Assembly (NCBI GenBank): GCA_000310025.1
Contig: FN648817.1
Coordinates: forward strand, 1 to 36,540
Length of the DNA stretch: 36,540 nt
From: Ectocarpus siliculosus
Taxonomy: Eukaryota > Sar > Phaeophyceae > Ectocarpales > Ectocarpaceae
Reading direction: 5' to 3'
This document shows positions 1-11,589 of the stretch, piece by piece. Each line of letters opens with the position of its first letter. The first letter of the stretch is position 1. A program made the translations under genes and the position numbers. The notes beneath the pieces are model-generated. The model saw only the letters and a list, made by a program, of their open reading frames with translations. It was not told the DNA's origin and ran no database searches.

Positions 1-802
1 TGATCGCCTGGGGTATCATGACAACGACCGTTTTCACCGAGGGCACCCCGGTCACGATGGCGGCCGCTGAACAGTCGTTGTCCATCACCGGCATTACCAC
101 CAGGTCAGTGAAACGTTCGGCTGTGCAAGCGCACACCACGCGCGAACGTTAGGACGCGGCCATGGTAGCGTGTCAAGTCGGCGCATCAAAGTCATACACC
201 CCTGACTTTATTTTCAATAGCACCGGTCACCACGAAGAATTTCTTTTGTCTGAGTAAAGACTACAACGATCACTACCTACCGTGATAGCTGTGGCGTCCG
301 TTGACCGGTGGCTAAATTAGACACACAACGGGCACGCGCAGCGACTCACTGAGCTGCCGCGCTTTGAGACTCTACCCCTGCGCGGGGTTCATGGCTCCGA
401 CCGTGTGCACCCTACAGCCGTCACTACTTGATTCGCCGTTCGTTCACGTTTTCGGAGAAATTCGGCTAATTAGTCTTGAGCGAACGATCACGCGATAGCT
501 GGCCAGTACATCATATGATAGACGAGAGTCACTGAGTAATAATCGTACCCTGTAGTACTGTAGTGGTGTGACATCACTCAACGTTCGTTGCATCGTCAGA
601 GCAGCGCGCATTGCTTCGCGTGGTCTGGAGCATCTCGTGTCGAATGCAACCGTCGATGATTAAACCACCTGTGTCTTCTCGGGCCGTTTCTGCTATATGT
701 CGCTACGTGAACGAACAGCGAGTTCCCCTGGGCGTCCATCATCTGGACGCTGATCGCGTTGATTTTGTCCGCGTTTTCGGGCAGGGACATCGTCATCGAC
801 AT
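1..802 (-). CDS. Possible exons of a minus-strand gene, low confidence
   Basis: Two protein-like stretches can be read on the minus strand. One starts with an ATG at 802 and reads through MSMTMSLPENADKIN for about 45 codons, to a possible donor just after ACACAG near 669. The other covers 120 down to 1, after an acceptor-like TTGCACAG, and contains VVMPVMDNDC followed by hydrophobic residues to the window edge. The splice phases of the two do not match directly, so a middle exon would be needed. The segment 1-103 is also open on the plus strand and ends at a good donor (ACCAG|GTCAGTG), so its strand is uncertain. I recognise no family. The gene, if real, continues outside the window. Confidence 0.22.
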
Positions 803-1681
803 TATGGTGAGGCCAGGCTTCGTTAGGGCGGGAATTGACTATCATTCCTGTTTATGTTCGCCTTTTTCCCATCCTTCGTCGATTAACGAGTCGTGCAGCA
901 GCATGTGGTGCAGTTCACCCAAATTTCGCGCCTCGTTTGATCTGTCCTCTTGAGACAGAAAAAAGGCCCGAAGGGCTGGCGGTCTGGTATCAAATCTCCT
1001 TCGGCGCCCGATATGCTGTTAACAGATAAGCGTTATCTGTCTTAAAATAACAGAGGGTGCTGTCCTCATACTTGTATGGCAAGTTACGTCTGGCGAGAAC
1101 CCGTTCCAGGATTGCATGGAACCTGGTTTGATAGTCTCCCACGAGATAGGGTTCGACCGAAAGCTAACCTTTCCCTGCTGTGTCCACCTCACCACACCGC
1201 CGCCTCCGCATGACATGTCAACCCCACAGGCCTTAATGTTCACCACGATGCCCTTCGATTCATTCGTCAAGACGCTTGGCTTCGTCCTCGTCATTCTCCT
1301 TCACGTGAGATGGGTGTGGATTTGACACGTACGGTGTACCAGGTATATGGAAGAGCTGCACGGCATGTCTGCAGAAAAACATCACTGTAGCTACGGTAGT
1401 GTGTGGGCAGTGCGTGCCGATGGAACATTCGGCGTGAGAACGAGGAAACACTTCGCTTCTGTATGCTCCGTTGAAAGCTTAGCTGCAAATAGGACTGAGT
1501 GCATCCACGCCCGGGAGAGGTTTACTCACGCAGAGCTCGATGCAACGGGCAGCACCCATCGCCTGAAATCTCGTGCCACGCGTACCATGCGAAAGAAGAA
1601 CCAGCGCCATCGCTAACATCCCTCTCTGCTCCTGTATTGCATATATATTCTGTTTGCGTTCACAATTCGTTTGTACCCTAG
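803..1681. other. No gene recognised
   Basis: Only short frames with no recognisable motif are present. The 3' edge ends in a plausible splice acceptor (TTTGTACCCTAG) immediately before the first exon of the coiled-coil gene. At least part of this stretch is therefore probably intron or 5' region of that gene. An upstream exon carrying its start codon could lie here, but I could not identify one. Confidence 0.4.
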
Positions 1682-4669
1682 GCTCACTTCTATGGGTTGG
1701 CCGAGCGTTGCCTTCGCACTGCCGTACAATTCGGCAACACCAGGCGAGTTGTGATGTCCGCGAAGCACAAGGCGCAGGTCAAGGCGCTCAAGAAGAAGCT
1801 CCGGGTCAAGTGCCGGATGGTGGAACTGGCGTCCATTTTGGACGTCCAATCGACGTAAGTAAACACGAACAACTTTCAATAGACATGACTACATAGGGTT
1901 GTGCAGTGTTACATGCCGGTGTAGGCTGGGTGTTATCTGGGGAGAACACATTGACAGGCGGAAGTCACGGGGGATGAAGATGTTAGGTATGGCAAGATGT
2001 ACTTGCCAAGCACAAGTCTCTCCCACCCACAGTACGCCAAGGGGCGTTCACTCGCAGCAAGAGACGTTTGTGTGGATGTTGGTGTGTGCATGTGTCAGGA
2101 TCAGTCACTCTCCCATCCGTACCGGCGGGGTGAAATTAGAGCTAAACCTCATGGCCCTTGAGGAACGGCACCAGCTGAAGCGTCATTCGAACGAAGTTGA
2201 GCTCAACTCTGCTGTGGTTTGAGGTAGAATCAGCTACCGCTCTTGTTTCAACTGCGTCAAATATTTTTTTGGTAAACCTGCTCCTGCTGCTGCTGCTGCT
2301 GCTGCTGCTGTATCTCCTTTGTGTGCGTTTCAGTAACCTTCAAGCCTCGTACCGGCAAAGGATCAAGCTGCAAGACAAGCAGGTGAGGACACCCCCATAT
2401 CACACCCCTGTCGGTGTTGTGTTAAGCATCCTCCGGCTCTTGTCGTGAGTTTCTTGGCAGCCGTAAAGTCCTATCATTTCGTTGAACTCACCATGATTGG
2501 GCGGCCGCCGTTAGATAATGAACTTTGATGACAGACCCACATACTGTGCTACCTCCTCCACATGGGCCATGTGGACGACAGAATACGAATATATACTTCT
2601 ATATATCCCGCACGCAGCAGAACGGGGATGACAATTTGCTGTTCTCTTACAGTAGCTACGTGGTATTTCAGTTTTGAGTTCGATGACTAAACCGATCTGA
2701 AGTATATGCCCTCCTCCTCCCTCCCTTGCCCCCCCTCCTTTGGTCTTCTTATGATGTCGCCTGTCTTCCACTTTCGCGAACGTCACGGTCTTGCAGCTAT
2801 TCACTCTCCACCTCCAGTTCAGCGACCTTCAGCGGTCGAACGCCGCGACCGTGAGGGATTTCTCGCACTACATGTGGTGCGCCGAAAGAACCGTGGACTC
2901 GCTTACCGGCGCCAATGCCCTGCTCGAGAACAAACTTGCCTGCTTGGAGGCAGATGTGAGTCAACTATTGGTAGAGGGGGGGGGGGGGGGGTACCAATTT
3001 AGGATGTCTAGAGTCTCTAAACGTTTGTCATGTGAGAGGGAAAACCGACTCAATGGAAACTATACCCTTGGCGATGCTCTCCTTCCTGATTCGAAACGTA
3101 ACAAAGCAAACGTTGCGAAGTAATGCTCTAAGACGGTGGATTTCGGGCGAGACCATTTCTCAGCCCACGCACAACCGCAATCGATCGCACACACACCCTG
3201 TGTTTGTGCTGTAGCCACTATAGTAGTACGCCTGCCACACTTGACGCTTTGTTCAAGTGCTTGGTACCATAAGCATACGGGTTCAGGCTGTGCGGGTGGA
3301 ACGTGCATTGTATCTACCCACTGATACGGTGTTTCCGCTACATCGCTGGCTCGACGCTCGTGACCACAGGTGCAGACTGGCCACGACCTCTATGACCAGT
3401 TTCGATCCGACTTCCTCTGCTCTCTTCGGGACGGAGAGACGGCGCTCAGCCACAAGGATGCGGAGATATCCTCTCTGAAGCAGGTGGGTCATGCAGTGGG
3501 TTGTGACAGGATGACAACAGGAGGGAAACTGCTGCTGCTGCTGCTGCTGCTGCTAACTGTGTGCGCACTGAGTACACAATTTCACGAGAATTCCTAGTAG
3601 GTTTCTCCGGTTGACGTTGTTGCAATCCTTCCGCGGTTCTACACGGTGAGGTCGATGGGGTAGAAAACATTCGACGCACGTTTGAATGACGCCCTGGTCA
3701 CGCTCTACCCAGCAAAGCAGTGCTCTCTATCGTGAACAACGCTTCAGGTACCCAACCTCGAGGGCCAAACCTAAGGTAGATCAAGATGAGTGTGGAGCCG
3801 CAGTAGCTGTGACAACATGTAATGATACCACCACCATCGCGTCCTCCGCCCCCTTGCGCTCTGTGCTGTGGGCAAATGATGACAGGACAACGCTCAGCTC
3901 GTTAAGGCCAATCAGGACAAGGACGAGGAGATCAAGCTCCTGAAGGCTCAGCTGGCCATGCAGCTCAAGCAGCCTCAGGAAGGTCAGCATACATGTGAAC
4001 GTGTTGCCGATGTGGTGTACGCTAGTCGCGGGACACACACACATTGTGTGCAGAGATCGCCTATACTCACGCCCGTGGGTACCCTTTGAGCGCTTGCTTT
4101 GAGCAAGGCTTTGGACGAGCGATCGTGGTACATATGCATATGTGGGCATCACAACCTCAGCCGAAACGATGACTCGCGAGACGTCAAATATTTGGTGGAA
4201 GGGTGTGCTTACCCATTACGAATAGGTTGGTCGTCAACGTCTTCATCGGATGGGAATGGTCATGTTGCAGCTCGTCATCTACCAGTTTGTGTTTACTTGC
4301 TACTCGCACGGTGCATGGGAGACAACGATTTCAGGAATCAGTCAAACACTCAACACCTCAGTGCATGGTTTTTGTACCGTCAATGTTTCCCCTATAGTCT
4401 AGAGAGTAAAGCGAATGTTGAAACGTTGAAAGACGGGTGTTCGAGTGGATTCGTCCCATGCCCTCTCCCAACAAAATGTCATGTTAGAAACCAAGCAAGG
4501 CACAAACCCGGTCGCGAGCGGCGTCAAGAGCGCAACACTTTTCCTGTGTGTCTCACAAAACGCGGGCGTACAAATACAACGTTCTGTGTGCTCTCTTGTT
4601 GCGTTTTTTCAATTTTGCAGGCGAAAACAACGCCCACACCGACTTCTCTACTGAGCTGCCCAGCCCCAG
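1682..4669 (+). CDS. Multi-exon coiled-coil protein, function unknown
   Basis: Six exons chain with consistent splice phase: 1682-1854, 2334-2382, 2797-2955 (or from 2818), 3370-3483 (or from 3376), 3898-3982 and 4621-4669. Every intron is GT-AG, for example GTAAGT at 1855, GTGAGG at 2383 and TTTTGCAG at 4620. The joined reading is rich in Lys, Leu, Gln and Glu (for example AQVKALKKKLRVKCR in exon 1 and KDEEIKLLKAQLAMQL in exon 5). That pattern predicts coiled coil and therefore probably a structural or scaffold role, which is inference only. The start is unsettled: an in-frame ATG lies at 1754, but the frame is open back to an acceptor at 1681, so an upstream first exon is likely. Introns 2 and 4 carry CTG or poly-G tracts. 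I do not recognise the family. Confidence 0.6.
2284..2310 (+). repeat. (CTG)9 microsatellite in intron
   Basis: Nine perfect CTG units lie 23 bases upstream of the exon-2 acceptor of the coiled-coil gene, inside or beside its pyrimidine tract. Confidence 0.95.
2976..2991 (+). repeat. Poly-G run of 16 in intron
   Basis: Sixteen consecutive G bases begin 20 bases after the GTGAGT donor of exon 3. Run length is prone to sequencing error. Confidence 0.95.
3529..3552 (+). repeat. (CTG)8 microsatellite in intron
   Basis: Eight perfect CTG units lie in the intron after exon 4, 46 bases from its donor. This is the second CTG tract in the same transcript and in the same orientation. Confidence 0.95.
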
Positions 4670-5211
4670 GTACGATACCAAAACGGCATGACGGTTGCTC
4701 GGTAGACTTGCCAGCAAACGGTTTCGGCCGTTTGTTCTCTGTTTCAAGTCCCCTTTGTCGGTGGGTGCTTTTTTAAGACTGTGATGACATTGTTTTGGCG
4801 ATGGGTGCAGGTGGTTGTTCTTTACCAGGTATCACTGACGACTTCATACAAGGTGTGTTCTGCGATGCTTCATTGATGGGATAATTTGCTTGCAAGCTGC
4901 GGATAGTACTTCGCAATACCATGCCCAGTAGGATATTTTCTACTCCTTTGAGCAATCTAGGGGGAAGTCGGGGGCGAAGTGATGCACAACCGTCTTCTTC
5001 AAGCACTTCGTTGGCGTATTTCGGCCATTCCATCCCACCAGACGTGATTAAAGGAATGTATTTTATGTATACAGCAAGCAAAACCGGCCCGCTTACTTGT
5101 TTGTCCCCCGGTTTTATGGTCATCCAACTTGCATGCCTCCCTGTTTTGCGGTGGTGCTTCCCTCCCGCGCCCGTCGACTCTGTCCTATCGAACAAACAGC
5201 TTGCACAGCAG

Positions 5212-6224
5212 GTGGGGAAGCGCCGAGAACGTCCGCAGGTGTCTCGAGTTTCCAGGCCAAGGGCCACCCGTCCGTCTCCACGGACTCGTCCGCCGCTGTG
5301 ATCGCCACGGCCGCTTCGGGGACCTTCGTCTCCAAAGCCTCCCGTTCGGGCACCAAGTCGGTCGCCACGACGACCTACCTGGACACCACCGCCGATGACA
5401 AGGCGGCGGCGGAGTTCCTAATTGCGGACACCGCGCTCGCACACTGGTGGTTGTCGGCGACCGCTACCTCGGCTGGGTGAGGGTGTAGCACGCTGTTTTC
5501 GTCTCATGTCCTATCTGCGAGCGTCGACCTCTGCTGTTGGTGTTGCACTTGGTGTTGGCCGTGCTGTTGCTGTTGCGCTTACTATAGGGAGTGTGGTGCC
5601 AGCAAGAACAACATCGAAGATGACCTGTGTATCGAGCGCTGTATGTATATTCTCCCTTCGACGTAGACTAGTCTAAGATGGCAAGCGGAACTGGGAAACA
5701 AGTAGGCATTTCTGGGTTCACCCGTTCATGAACAACGCAGCAATGACCTTAACATTTCCCGAAGGCCAATTGAATAGCGAGACAAACACACACCCGCTCA
5801 AGTTTGGAGTGGGTCATCTTCCGTGTGGCAGTTTTGCCCGAATTGTGTGTATGTGTGCCCTACGGCAACAACGGCATGGGAGTCCGATGGAGCTTCCAAG
5901 GCGGCAATGATATTTCCTGTAGCATAGTTAGCAGAACCTGCCGTGCACCTCAGTTACTACGTGTGCCTGCTCTATTTCCTTCTGCCCGCACTGCTTGACA
6001 GAAACTGAATGCCACCAGTTCGTTCTGGACCCTGAAGGTGGACCACATCTTCTATCTGCAGGGCCTTCCAACACCTTTTGACCAAGACACCCATCATCTA
6101 CGACGAAGGGACTCCTTCTCCAGTCTCTTCCCACGGCATGTTGATTTTTGGTCGCCGCAACACGGTTTTGTTATCCTCTGTCAAAAATCTCTTTACACTC
6201 GTACTCGTATGTTTTATCGCATGA
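5212..6224 (+). pseudogene. Probable 3' exons of the coiled-coil gene, with apparent 1-nt shifts
   Basis: An exon from 5212 to 5479 follows acceptor GCACAGCAG and ends at donor TGG|GTGAGG. The next begins at 5998 after CTGCTTGACAG and is followed by an in-frame stop at 6222-6224. The phase at 5212 fits the end of the previous exon at 4669. Coding quality is good in pieces, but the pieces sit in different frames. There is an apparent extra T in the TTT near 5249-5252. A base appears to be missing near 5436-5446, before a stretch reading VVVGDRYLGW that splices in phase to KLNATSSFWTLKV. There is an apparent extra G near 6060-6063, after which the frame contains TKTPIIYDEGTPSP. Either the gene is decaying or the draft has base errors. 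No family is recognised. Confidence 0.4.
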
Positions 6225-6444
6225 CTCAAGACAGCAGTGTCCAAGGCATCGTTGTTGTCCTGTTTTCGAGATGAGCGCTCCGAGGAGCACCGTATGTAGT
6301 TTTAGTATTCCACGCCTTGTCGAGCTAAAAGTGCGACCAGCACGGGACCATCGCTTGAGAAGTGGAAGGGAGATTCATCCACAGGGTGTGTTGGTTGTGT
6401 GGAAGAAGGACCACACACGATCAAACAACCAAAAGGAAGAGAAA

Positions 6445-6483
6445 ATTTGAAAATGGCATGAAGGAATTTGAAAATGGCATGAA
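6445..6483 (+). repeat. 21-bp tandem duplication
   Basis: An 18-bp sequence, ATTTGAAAATGGCATGAA, occurs at 6445-6462 and again at 6466-6483, separated by GGA. Confidence 0.9.
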
Positions 6484-6548
6484 TCCTCGTTTATTGTTTG
6501 TGGTGTCGCGGGAGCGCAGTGGGGGTGATGTACATTATCCTTATCCGT

Positions 6549-6622
6549 GCCCATGGGTACCCATGGGGGCGTGGGTACCCAAGCGTACCCATGGGCATTG
6601 TACCCATTGGGGCGTGGGTACC
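6549..6622. repeat. GGGTACCC/CCATGG palindromic lattice, copy 1
   Basis: Imperfect tandem units mix CCATGGGTACCCATGG, GTGGGTACCC and TACCCATTGG. The core is an alternation of the palindromes GGTACC and CCATGG. Related blocks lie at 24572-24767 and 25410-25480. Confidence 0.85.
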
Positions 6623-7520
6623 TAGACTATGGGAACGACGTTGGAAATTGCAAAACTCCCTCTGTTAGATGTATGCATACGTACTCCTCGTTGTGGACAC
6701 TTTGGGTTCGGCACCCGGCATTTTCTTCCTCTCGGAAGCCACTCTCTTTCTCGGAGGCACAAAGCGGGGAACGCGATGCAACACTGCGCATGGCTGGTAC
6801 TCGTAAGCCATTCACCTGCGGCGCCTGTCCTTACCGTTCAACCTCGCGTAAACTGGATGCATGCGCGCGCTATGCTTACCACCCATGACAAAGAAAGGCG
6901 ATGATCCATCACCTAGCAACATATGAAGGCATAGTCTGACTGACGGAGGAAATGCGTATATACGAAGTGTAAAGATCCCAGAGCACGTATTTCAAGCGGA
7001 AGGTCATCAGCTACCAAGGGCAGGTAGCCGGAAACGCTACTCTAGTCAGATGGCATTATGGTCGGGGTCGCGTCCCCCCCAGCGAAAGGGTATCGGGGGC
7101 GCGTGAGGGTTAGCGCCAGTGAGTTGCCGCCCCGGTCGCAGTTTACAGCCTTGGTGTACGTACCAACAGCGAATAACTCGACTCTTCGCTTTTGTTCATG
7201 GCCACAACTTGTACATCATGCTGATTCCATTGCTGCTGCCGCCCCAAGCGTCACCGCAGAGTCCATGGACCGCACCGTTGGCCTTTTAGACTTTGCGGCG
7301 GGCACGGTGATACGCTGCGCAGCAGTTCAACTAGGCTGAGCGTGTGCACCCAACTTTGGTAATAACGTAGATCATGTGTGTGATTGTTCGGGGTTGTGTC
7401 GCAGTGTACGGCGAATGGAATACTTGTGGTGTGTTCTTTGGATAAAACGAGCAAAAAATAAGGTAAATGCTCGTGGTAGAAAATATTTATGCGTGAGGGG
7501 CCTTGTCAACGGAGGGTTCT
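6623..7520. other. No gene recognised
   Basis: No convincing exon, RNA gene or repeat was found here. Short frames on both strands lack motifs and protein-like composition. Confidence 0.4.
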
Positions 7521-7766
7521 ATGCGCCACATCTTCCCAAAGATTGCTTTTGTTGTCCTGGGCACTCTTGTCGTCGTCCTCGTGCAAGAAGAGGTGGGAGT
7601 CCGCTGGCACAACCTCTCACGGAGGTTGGCAACCACGAACAGTGTACGTACATGGAATGACGTGTCGCAACACCTCGTGCGTGAAGCTGTGGGTCAAGTT
7701 TTCCTCGTGACCGGCTACAAGGCTGAACCACGTGCTTTGGTACTTACAAGGGACATCGAAAGCTAA
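7521..7766 (+). CDS. Small membrane-anchored ORF, hypothetical
   Basis: An 81-codon frame runs from ATG at 7521 to a TAA at 7764-7766. Residues about 6-21 (PKIAFVVLGTLVVVLV) form a hydrophobic segment that could be a signal anchor or signal peptide. A polar region follows (QEEVGVRWHNLSRR, then DVSQHLVREAVGQVFLV). It could instead be the first exon of a spliced gene. There are no recognisable domains and no conserved neighbours, and the coding call rests on composition only. Confidence 0.3.
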   Translation: MRHIFPKIAFVVLGTLVVVLVQEEVGVRWHNLSRRLATTNSVRTWNDVSQHLVREAVGQVFLVTGYKAEPRALVLTRDIES

Positions 7767-8189
7767 ATTACTTGTAATACGTGCTGTTCGTTGCCGTACG
7801 CAGGAGCTGCCGACAAGGATTGGATTTCTTGTCCACACACCCCTCCTGTGTAGCCTTGGATGGTTGTAGTTGTACGGAAAAAGGATACTGAAAGTGTACA
7901 TTTTATTACTCTGCGTACAATGAAAAGTGTCGTATACGTCTCACGACGAAAATGAGAGTACTGTCGCCATACCAAGTTGGACGCCACCAATAGAAACCTG
8001 GGAAGGCCGTACAAAAATGGTCATGTACGTACGCGGTTGTCGTCACCTTGAAGCCTCTCACCGAAAACACACCCGCGGACGCTCTTGCCGATACACGGTA
8101 TACGAGAACATGGCAACAGGTAACGACCACTGAAAATAAAGCAGGCAGCCGCAAGGATGTCACTTCCATTGTGGCAGAGAATAACCTTG

Positions 8190-8343
8190 GAGGACCCGCT
8201 GAGGGTAGTAAGCCGTGCCATACTTCGATTGAAAACACTAAACAACTGCGAGAGAGAAAAACCCATGAGGACCCGATGATGGTAATAAGTCGTTCCATAC
8301 ACTTCGATTGAAAACGCCAAACAACTGCGAGAAACAAACGTGG
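8190..8343. repeat. 77-bp tandem duplication, diverged
   Basis: Two adjacent units begin with GAGGACCCG at 8190 and 8267. Both contain CTTCGATTGAAAAC and AAACAACTGCGAGA at matching places, with several substitutions and a small length difference. The duplication makes the minus-strand frame through here look repetitive. Confidence 0.8.
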
Positions 8344-8560
8344 CACAACACGAACGACTGAAGTCCCACAAAGAAAACCAGGGAATACCCCGCGTCGGAA
8401 CATGCACGGGGCGCCATTCGTAAACCTCTTCACCCCACCGTGCCAGAGCGAGCTCGAATGCCCTGGTCTACAAAACCACGATCGTTCATCACGAAGTATG
8501 GAGCTGGTCACCACCAGGCATTTCCCCGCATATTACTGCGCGCTTCAAGTGTTTATCCTT

Positions 8561-9558
8561 TCAACGAGTCAAAGATGCATCTCTAAACTGAACCCTCTTC
8601 AGCGACCTTGGCCACATGTAACCACACGTAAAACCGTCACCTGTAGACATCCCGTCAAACCTCAGTTCGACTATAGCTCTCGGCCAACGTACGCCTGACA
8701 GTGGTTGTTGGAAGCGTTTGCCAAACGACAACTCCTTCAGGGTAGGAGCCCAACATGACTCGAGAGTGATTGAATGATCCCCCGAAGGCAAGCGACTCCA
8801 ATCCAGGCGGCCACTGCAAGGTGTAAACCTTCGTGTTGAACTTACCCTCAAGCACCAACGTCTTTAGGCTCGTAGGCCAGGTGGTGTCGCTTACACGCCA
8901 CCCGCAGCCTGACCCAAACTCGAAAGCTTCTAGCGTGGAAGGCCACTTAGCGCGTTCGACGGAAACCATGTCGTCGAAATCATCCGGGAACACAACCTAT
9001 GCAAGATCCTGGGCCAATGAACGGCATCAACCTCCTGGTTAAATTTTAAGGGAAACGACACCTCCTACAGCCCGTCAGGCAACTGCATGCCTTGTATTGG
9101 GCTGTTGAAACTCCCCCCCAACCGTAGGACCTTGGGCGTGGCAGGGAGTACCACAGGAGGCCTCAGCCCCCCGTTCCACGCACCCCCCAAGGTGAGATAC
9201 TGCAACGAATCAGGCCAGATAACGCCTAGCAGGTTCTGCTGGAACGCATCACCGGCCGTCAGAGCGATCAATGCATCCGGCCAATGATAGCCGGTCAATG
9301 GCTGGTCAAAGCACGTACCAAACGCCAAACGTTGCAAGCTACTGGCCACCGGACTGCGTCGATTGGCTGGTTGAAGCATCCTCCTAGACGAATGTCCTCG
9401 ATGGAATCTACGAAAGTCACACCTTCGATGGACCTGTTGAATGTGCTTTCTAGCGAAAGTTGCTTCAAATTAGGAGGCATACTGATACTTTCGAGTGGCT
9501 GGTTGAAGCGGCTCTCGTAGCCGGATCCTGTTATATTCTTATCCCTTACCCAGATCAT
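8561..9558 (-). pseudogene. FNIP-like leucine-rich repeat protein, broken
   Basis: The minus strand encodes a run of repeats of about 24 residues with a consensus near FNQPL-x2-V-x-WP-x-SL-x2-L-x-FG. Examples are FNQPLESISMPPNLKQLSL, FDQPLTGYHWPDALIAL and FQQPLSGVRWPRAIVELRF. FNIP repeats are known from Dictyostelium and giant viruses, and similar repeats are common in brown algal LRR proteins. The repeats continue across three changes of frame: frame from 9558, then 9379, then 8993, then 8851. There is also an in-frame TAG near 9063, after which repeat-like sequence continues (FNQEVDAVHWP). A first ATG is at 9556-9558, with no signal peptide visible. Either this is a decayed member of a multigene family or the sequence carries base errors. 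Confidence 0.6.
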
Positions 9559-9707
9559 TCGATGTAAGTATTGGATTTGGTTGGGTGAGGCCTCCTGCGC
9601 CGGTCTGTGGTCCCGCCCATTACTTTCTTGTTAATTATCCGATCTGTCACATCTTAGTTCTTGACCACTCACGCCTCTAAGCTAGGTCTCGCCCACCCAA
9701 ACTTTCT

Positions 9708-11589
9708 TTATTTTTCGCGGCGAGCACACGCAGAGAAATCGCATGTGAAGTCAGCCGACAACGGCAACGCGTTTGAGTCTGCGTACAGCTCGCTACGGGT
9801 CCTCTTGGAACCCGGTTCCCCCACACTAGTAGTGGCGCCAACATATCGCTTCGCTACACTCTCCGTGCGCCACCCGGCAATTTTCATGATAGCGACCATC
9901 GCCGTTCCGTCAAGCGACTGCGCTACAGAACCTCCGACGCGGAACGAGTGCATAGTGTAGCGGTGCGGCAGTCCCGCCGCTCGGAAATGCCCTTGTAGGG
10001 CAGCCGTCATCTGAACCGCCGTAAGCGGAGCGCAGCCCCGAGTTCCATCCAGCAGAACGATAGGAAACAGATGCCCTTGGGACAAATCCCAGCCAATACG
10101 CTCCGCCGCACTGATGTAGGCCGTAAAATTGCTCACCGCACAAATAGACGGGCAAGCGACGTCCGGACGCACGACCACGGCATCAACGGAGTCCCGGAGG
10201 GTCTTGCCAAACTGGAAGTTGAAAATCAGAAGACCCTGCCCCGCGGGCAACCGCAGAACTTGCGATCCCATAGTGAAGGAGAGATCATGGCCTCGCCGCA
10301 TGGAGGCGAACGCCAGCGAAAACAAAGCGACGTCCCTGGTGAGCTCAATACGTTCCGCCAAAGAGGACGCAGTCTGCGCGCGAGAGCGCATGTCCCTCAA
10401 AAGATCGATGAGGACGTGCGGTAACATAGCCTCTGCCTGGTTGACAGCGACACCCACACGTTTTTTTTCCTCCCCCGTGAAGACGAGGTAGGAGTCGACG
10501 AGAGGACTACAACAGGGGTTGCCCGAGCGCGTGGCAGGGTCCCAGCTGCTGTCTTTTCCCAACTGTTCTTGCATCGCCATCTTCAGCTTGGACACGATCC
10601 CTTTCTGCATGGACGCGGCGGCATACCGCTTAGCACATGGCGTGTTGGAAGACAATCGCGGCCGTGAGTCGTGCCGACACCAGGGCATGCCCTGTCGTGC
10701 ACCCGCTTGGTACCACTACCTTGTGTTTCCAAGAAGCAGAGATAGTCAAACACGTCTCGGTCCGACGCCTGCTTCCAACCCCGACGTTGTTCAGTCGCCG
10801 AAAGTATGAAAGCGTCGAACCCGTCCGCTACGGCGCACTTGCACTGGTGAGGACGACGGTTAGACGCGGCCGAGAGGACCTGATCACCACGAGCGCGCAG
10901 CGCGTCGAAATCGATCGACACCCGAGCCGCTTGAGGGTCAAGCGGTACCGGACGCCCGCGGGCAGGCTGAACACCGCAGGATCAACAATAGTTGTAATGT
11001 CCCACGTTTTCCGTCTGGCACGACGAACACAGCCTTCTGACTGCAGGAGGCGGCCATGGCGGAGCGCGAGTTCCACAGTGTACTCGGCCAGGAGTTTCTT
11101 CGCCTCGGCCTGGCGATAGGCAACTGACTTGTCGCCCGCCCGCGAAGTGGCCACCTTCCTGGCGCGCGCCAAAACTGCCGTGTAGGTCTCCACCCCGGGA
11201 AGGGGCGGCAGCCGAGTGGCCACCTCACCCAAACGGAGGACCAGCTCCTCCACAGTGCCCTGATCGCAACCGAGCCGGTTGTGGTCGAACACCCGCCCAA
11301 GGTCTAGCGTTGCCCCTGCTCCCGGCACCAGCGCCGTGTAGCACGGCAGAGCGTAGGCTGCCGTGGTCGCGTCCACAAACGCGGCCGTCTGGCGGTCGGG
11401 CCGGGGAGGCAGCCCAGGTGGAGGCAGGGAAAGCGGTCCCATCGGCGCGCTGGCAGCCCCTGGGGCCGCGGCAGCCGCCGCCGGGGCAGAAGCCTCTGAG
11501 GAAGCAGGCGCAGCCGCTGAGGAAGCCGTTGTAGAAGAAGCAGCCGCCGAAGTCGCCGCCGTGGAGCGCCGCGTGTTGCGAGGCGGCAT
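9708..11589 (-). pseudogene. Tyrosine recombinase (Crypton- or DIRS-like), three frames
   Basis: The C-terminal frame (10688 to 9708, 326 codons) has the tyrosine-recombinase catalytic set. It shows Arg in FASMRRGHDL (131/132), Lys in FQFGKTLRD (162), the HxxR box in MHSFRVGG (H247, R250), Trp in AGWRT (273, where His or Trp is usual) and the nucleophile Tyr in AKRYVG (282). Upstream, a frame from 10921 gives an N-terminal SAM-like region with DRDVFDYLCFLET and Cys/His residues. A frame from ATG 11587-11589 gives an Ala/Ser/Pro-rich leader and a helical segment. The three frames overlap and advance by one each time, so single-base changes near 10960-10990 and 10620-10690 would join them. No RT is adjacent, which favours Crypton over DIRS. 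The catalytic residues look intact, and the broken frame is the oddity. Confidence 0.65.

Noticed and set aside
4099-4776. A 225-codon plus-strand frame
   Set aside because: It crosses the intron between exons at 3898-3982 and 4621-4669 and reads the latter exon in the wrong frame. Composition is not protein-like.
7906-8514. A 202-codon minus-strand frame with internal repeat
   Set aside because: Its repeat is the 77-bp DNA duplication at 8190-8343. The peptide is Phe/Ser/Arg-rich without motifs.
9708-11589. DIRS retrotransposon
   Set aside because: No RT/RNase H of DIRS type is seen next to the recombinase. The nearby RT belongs to the copia element on the other strand.
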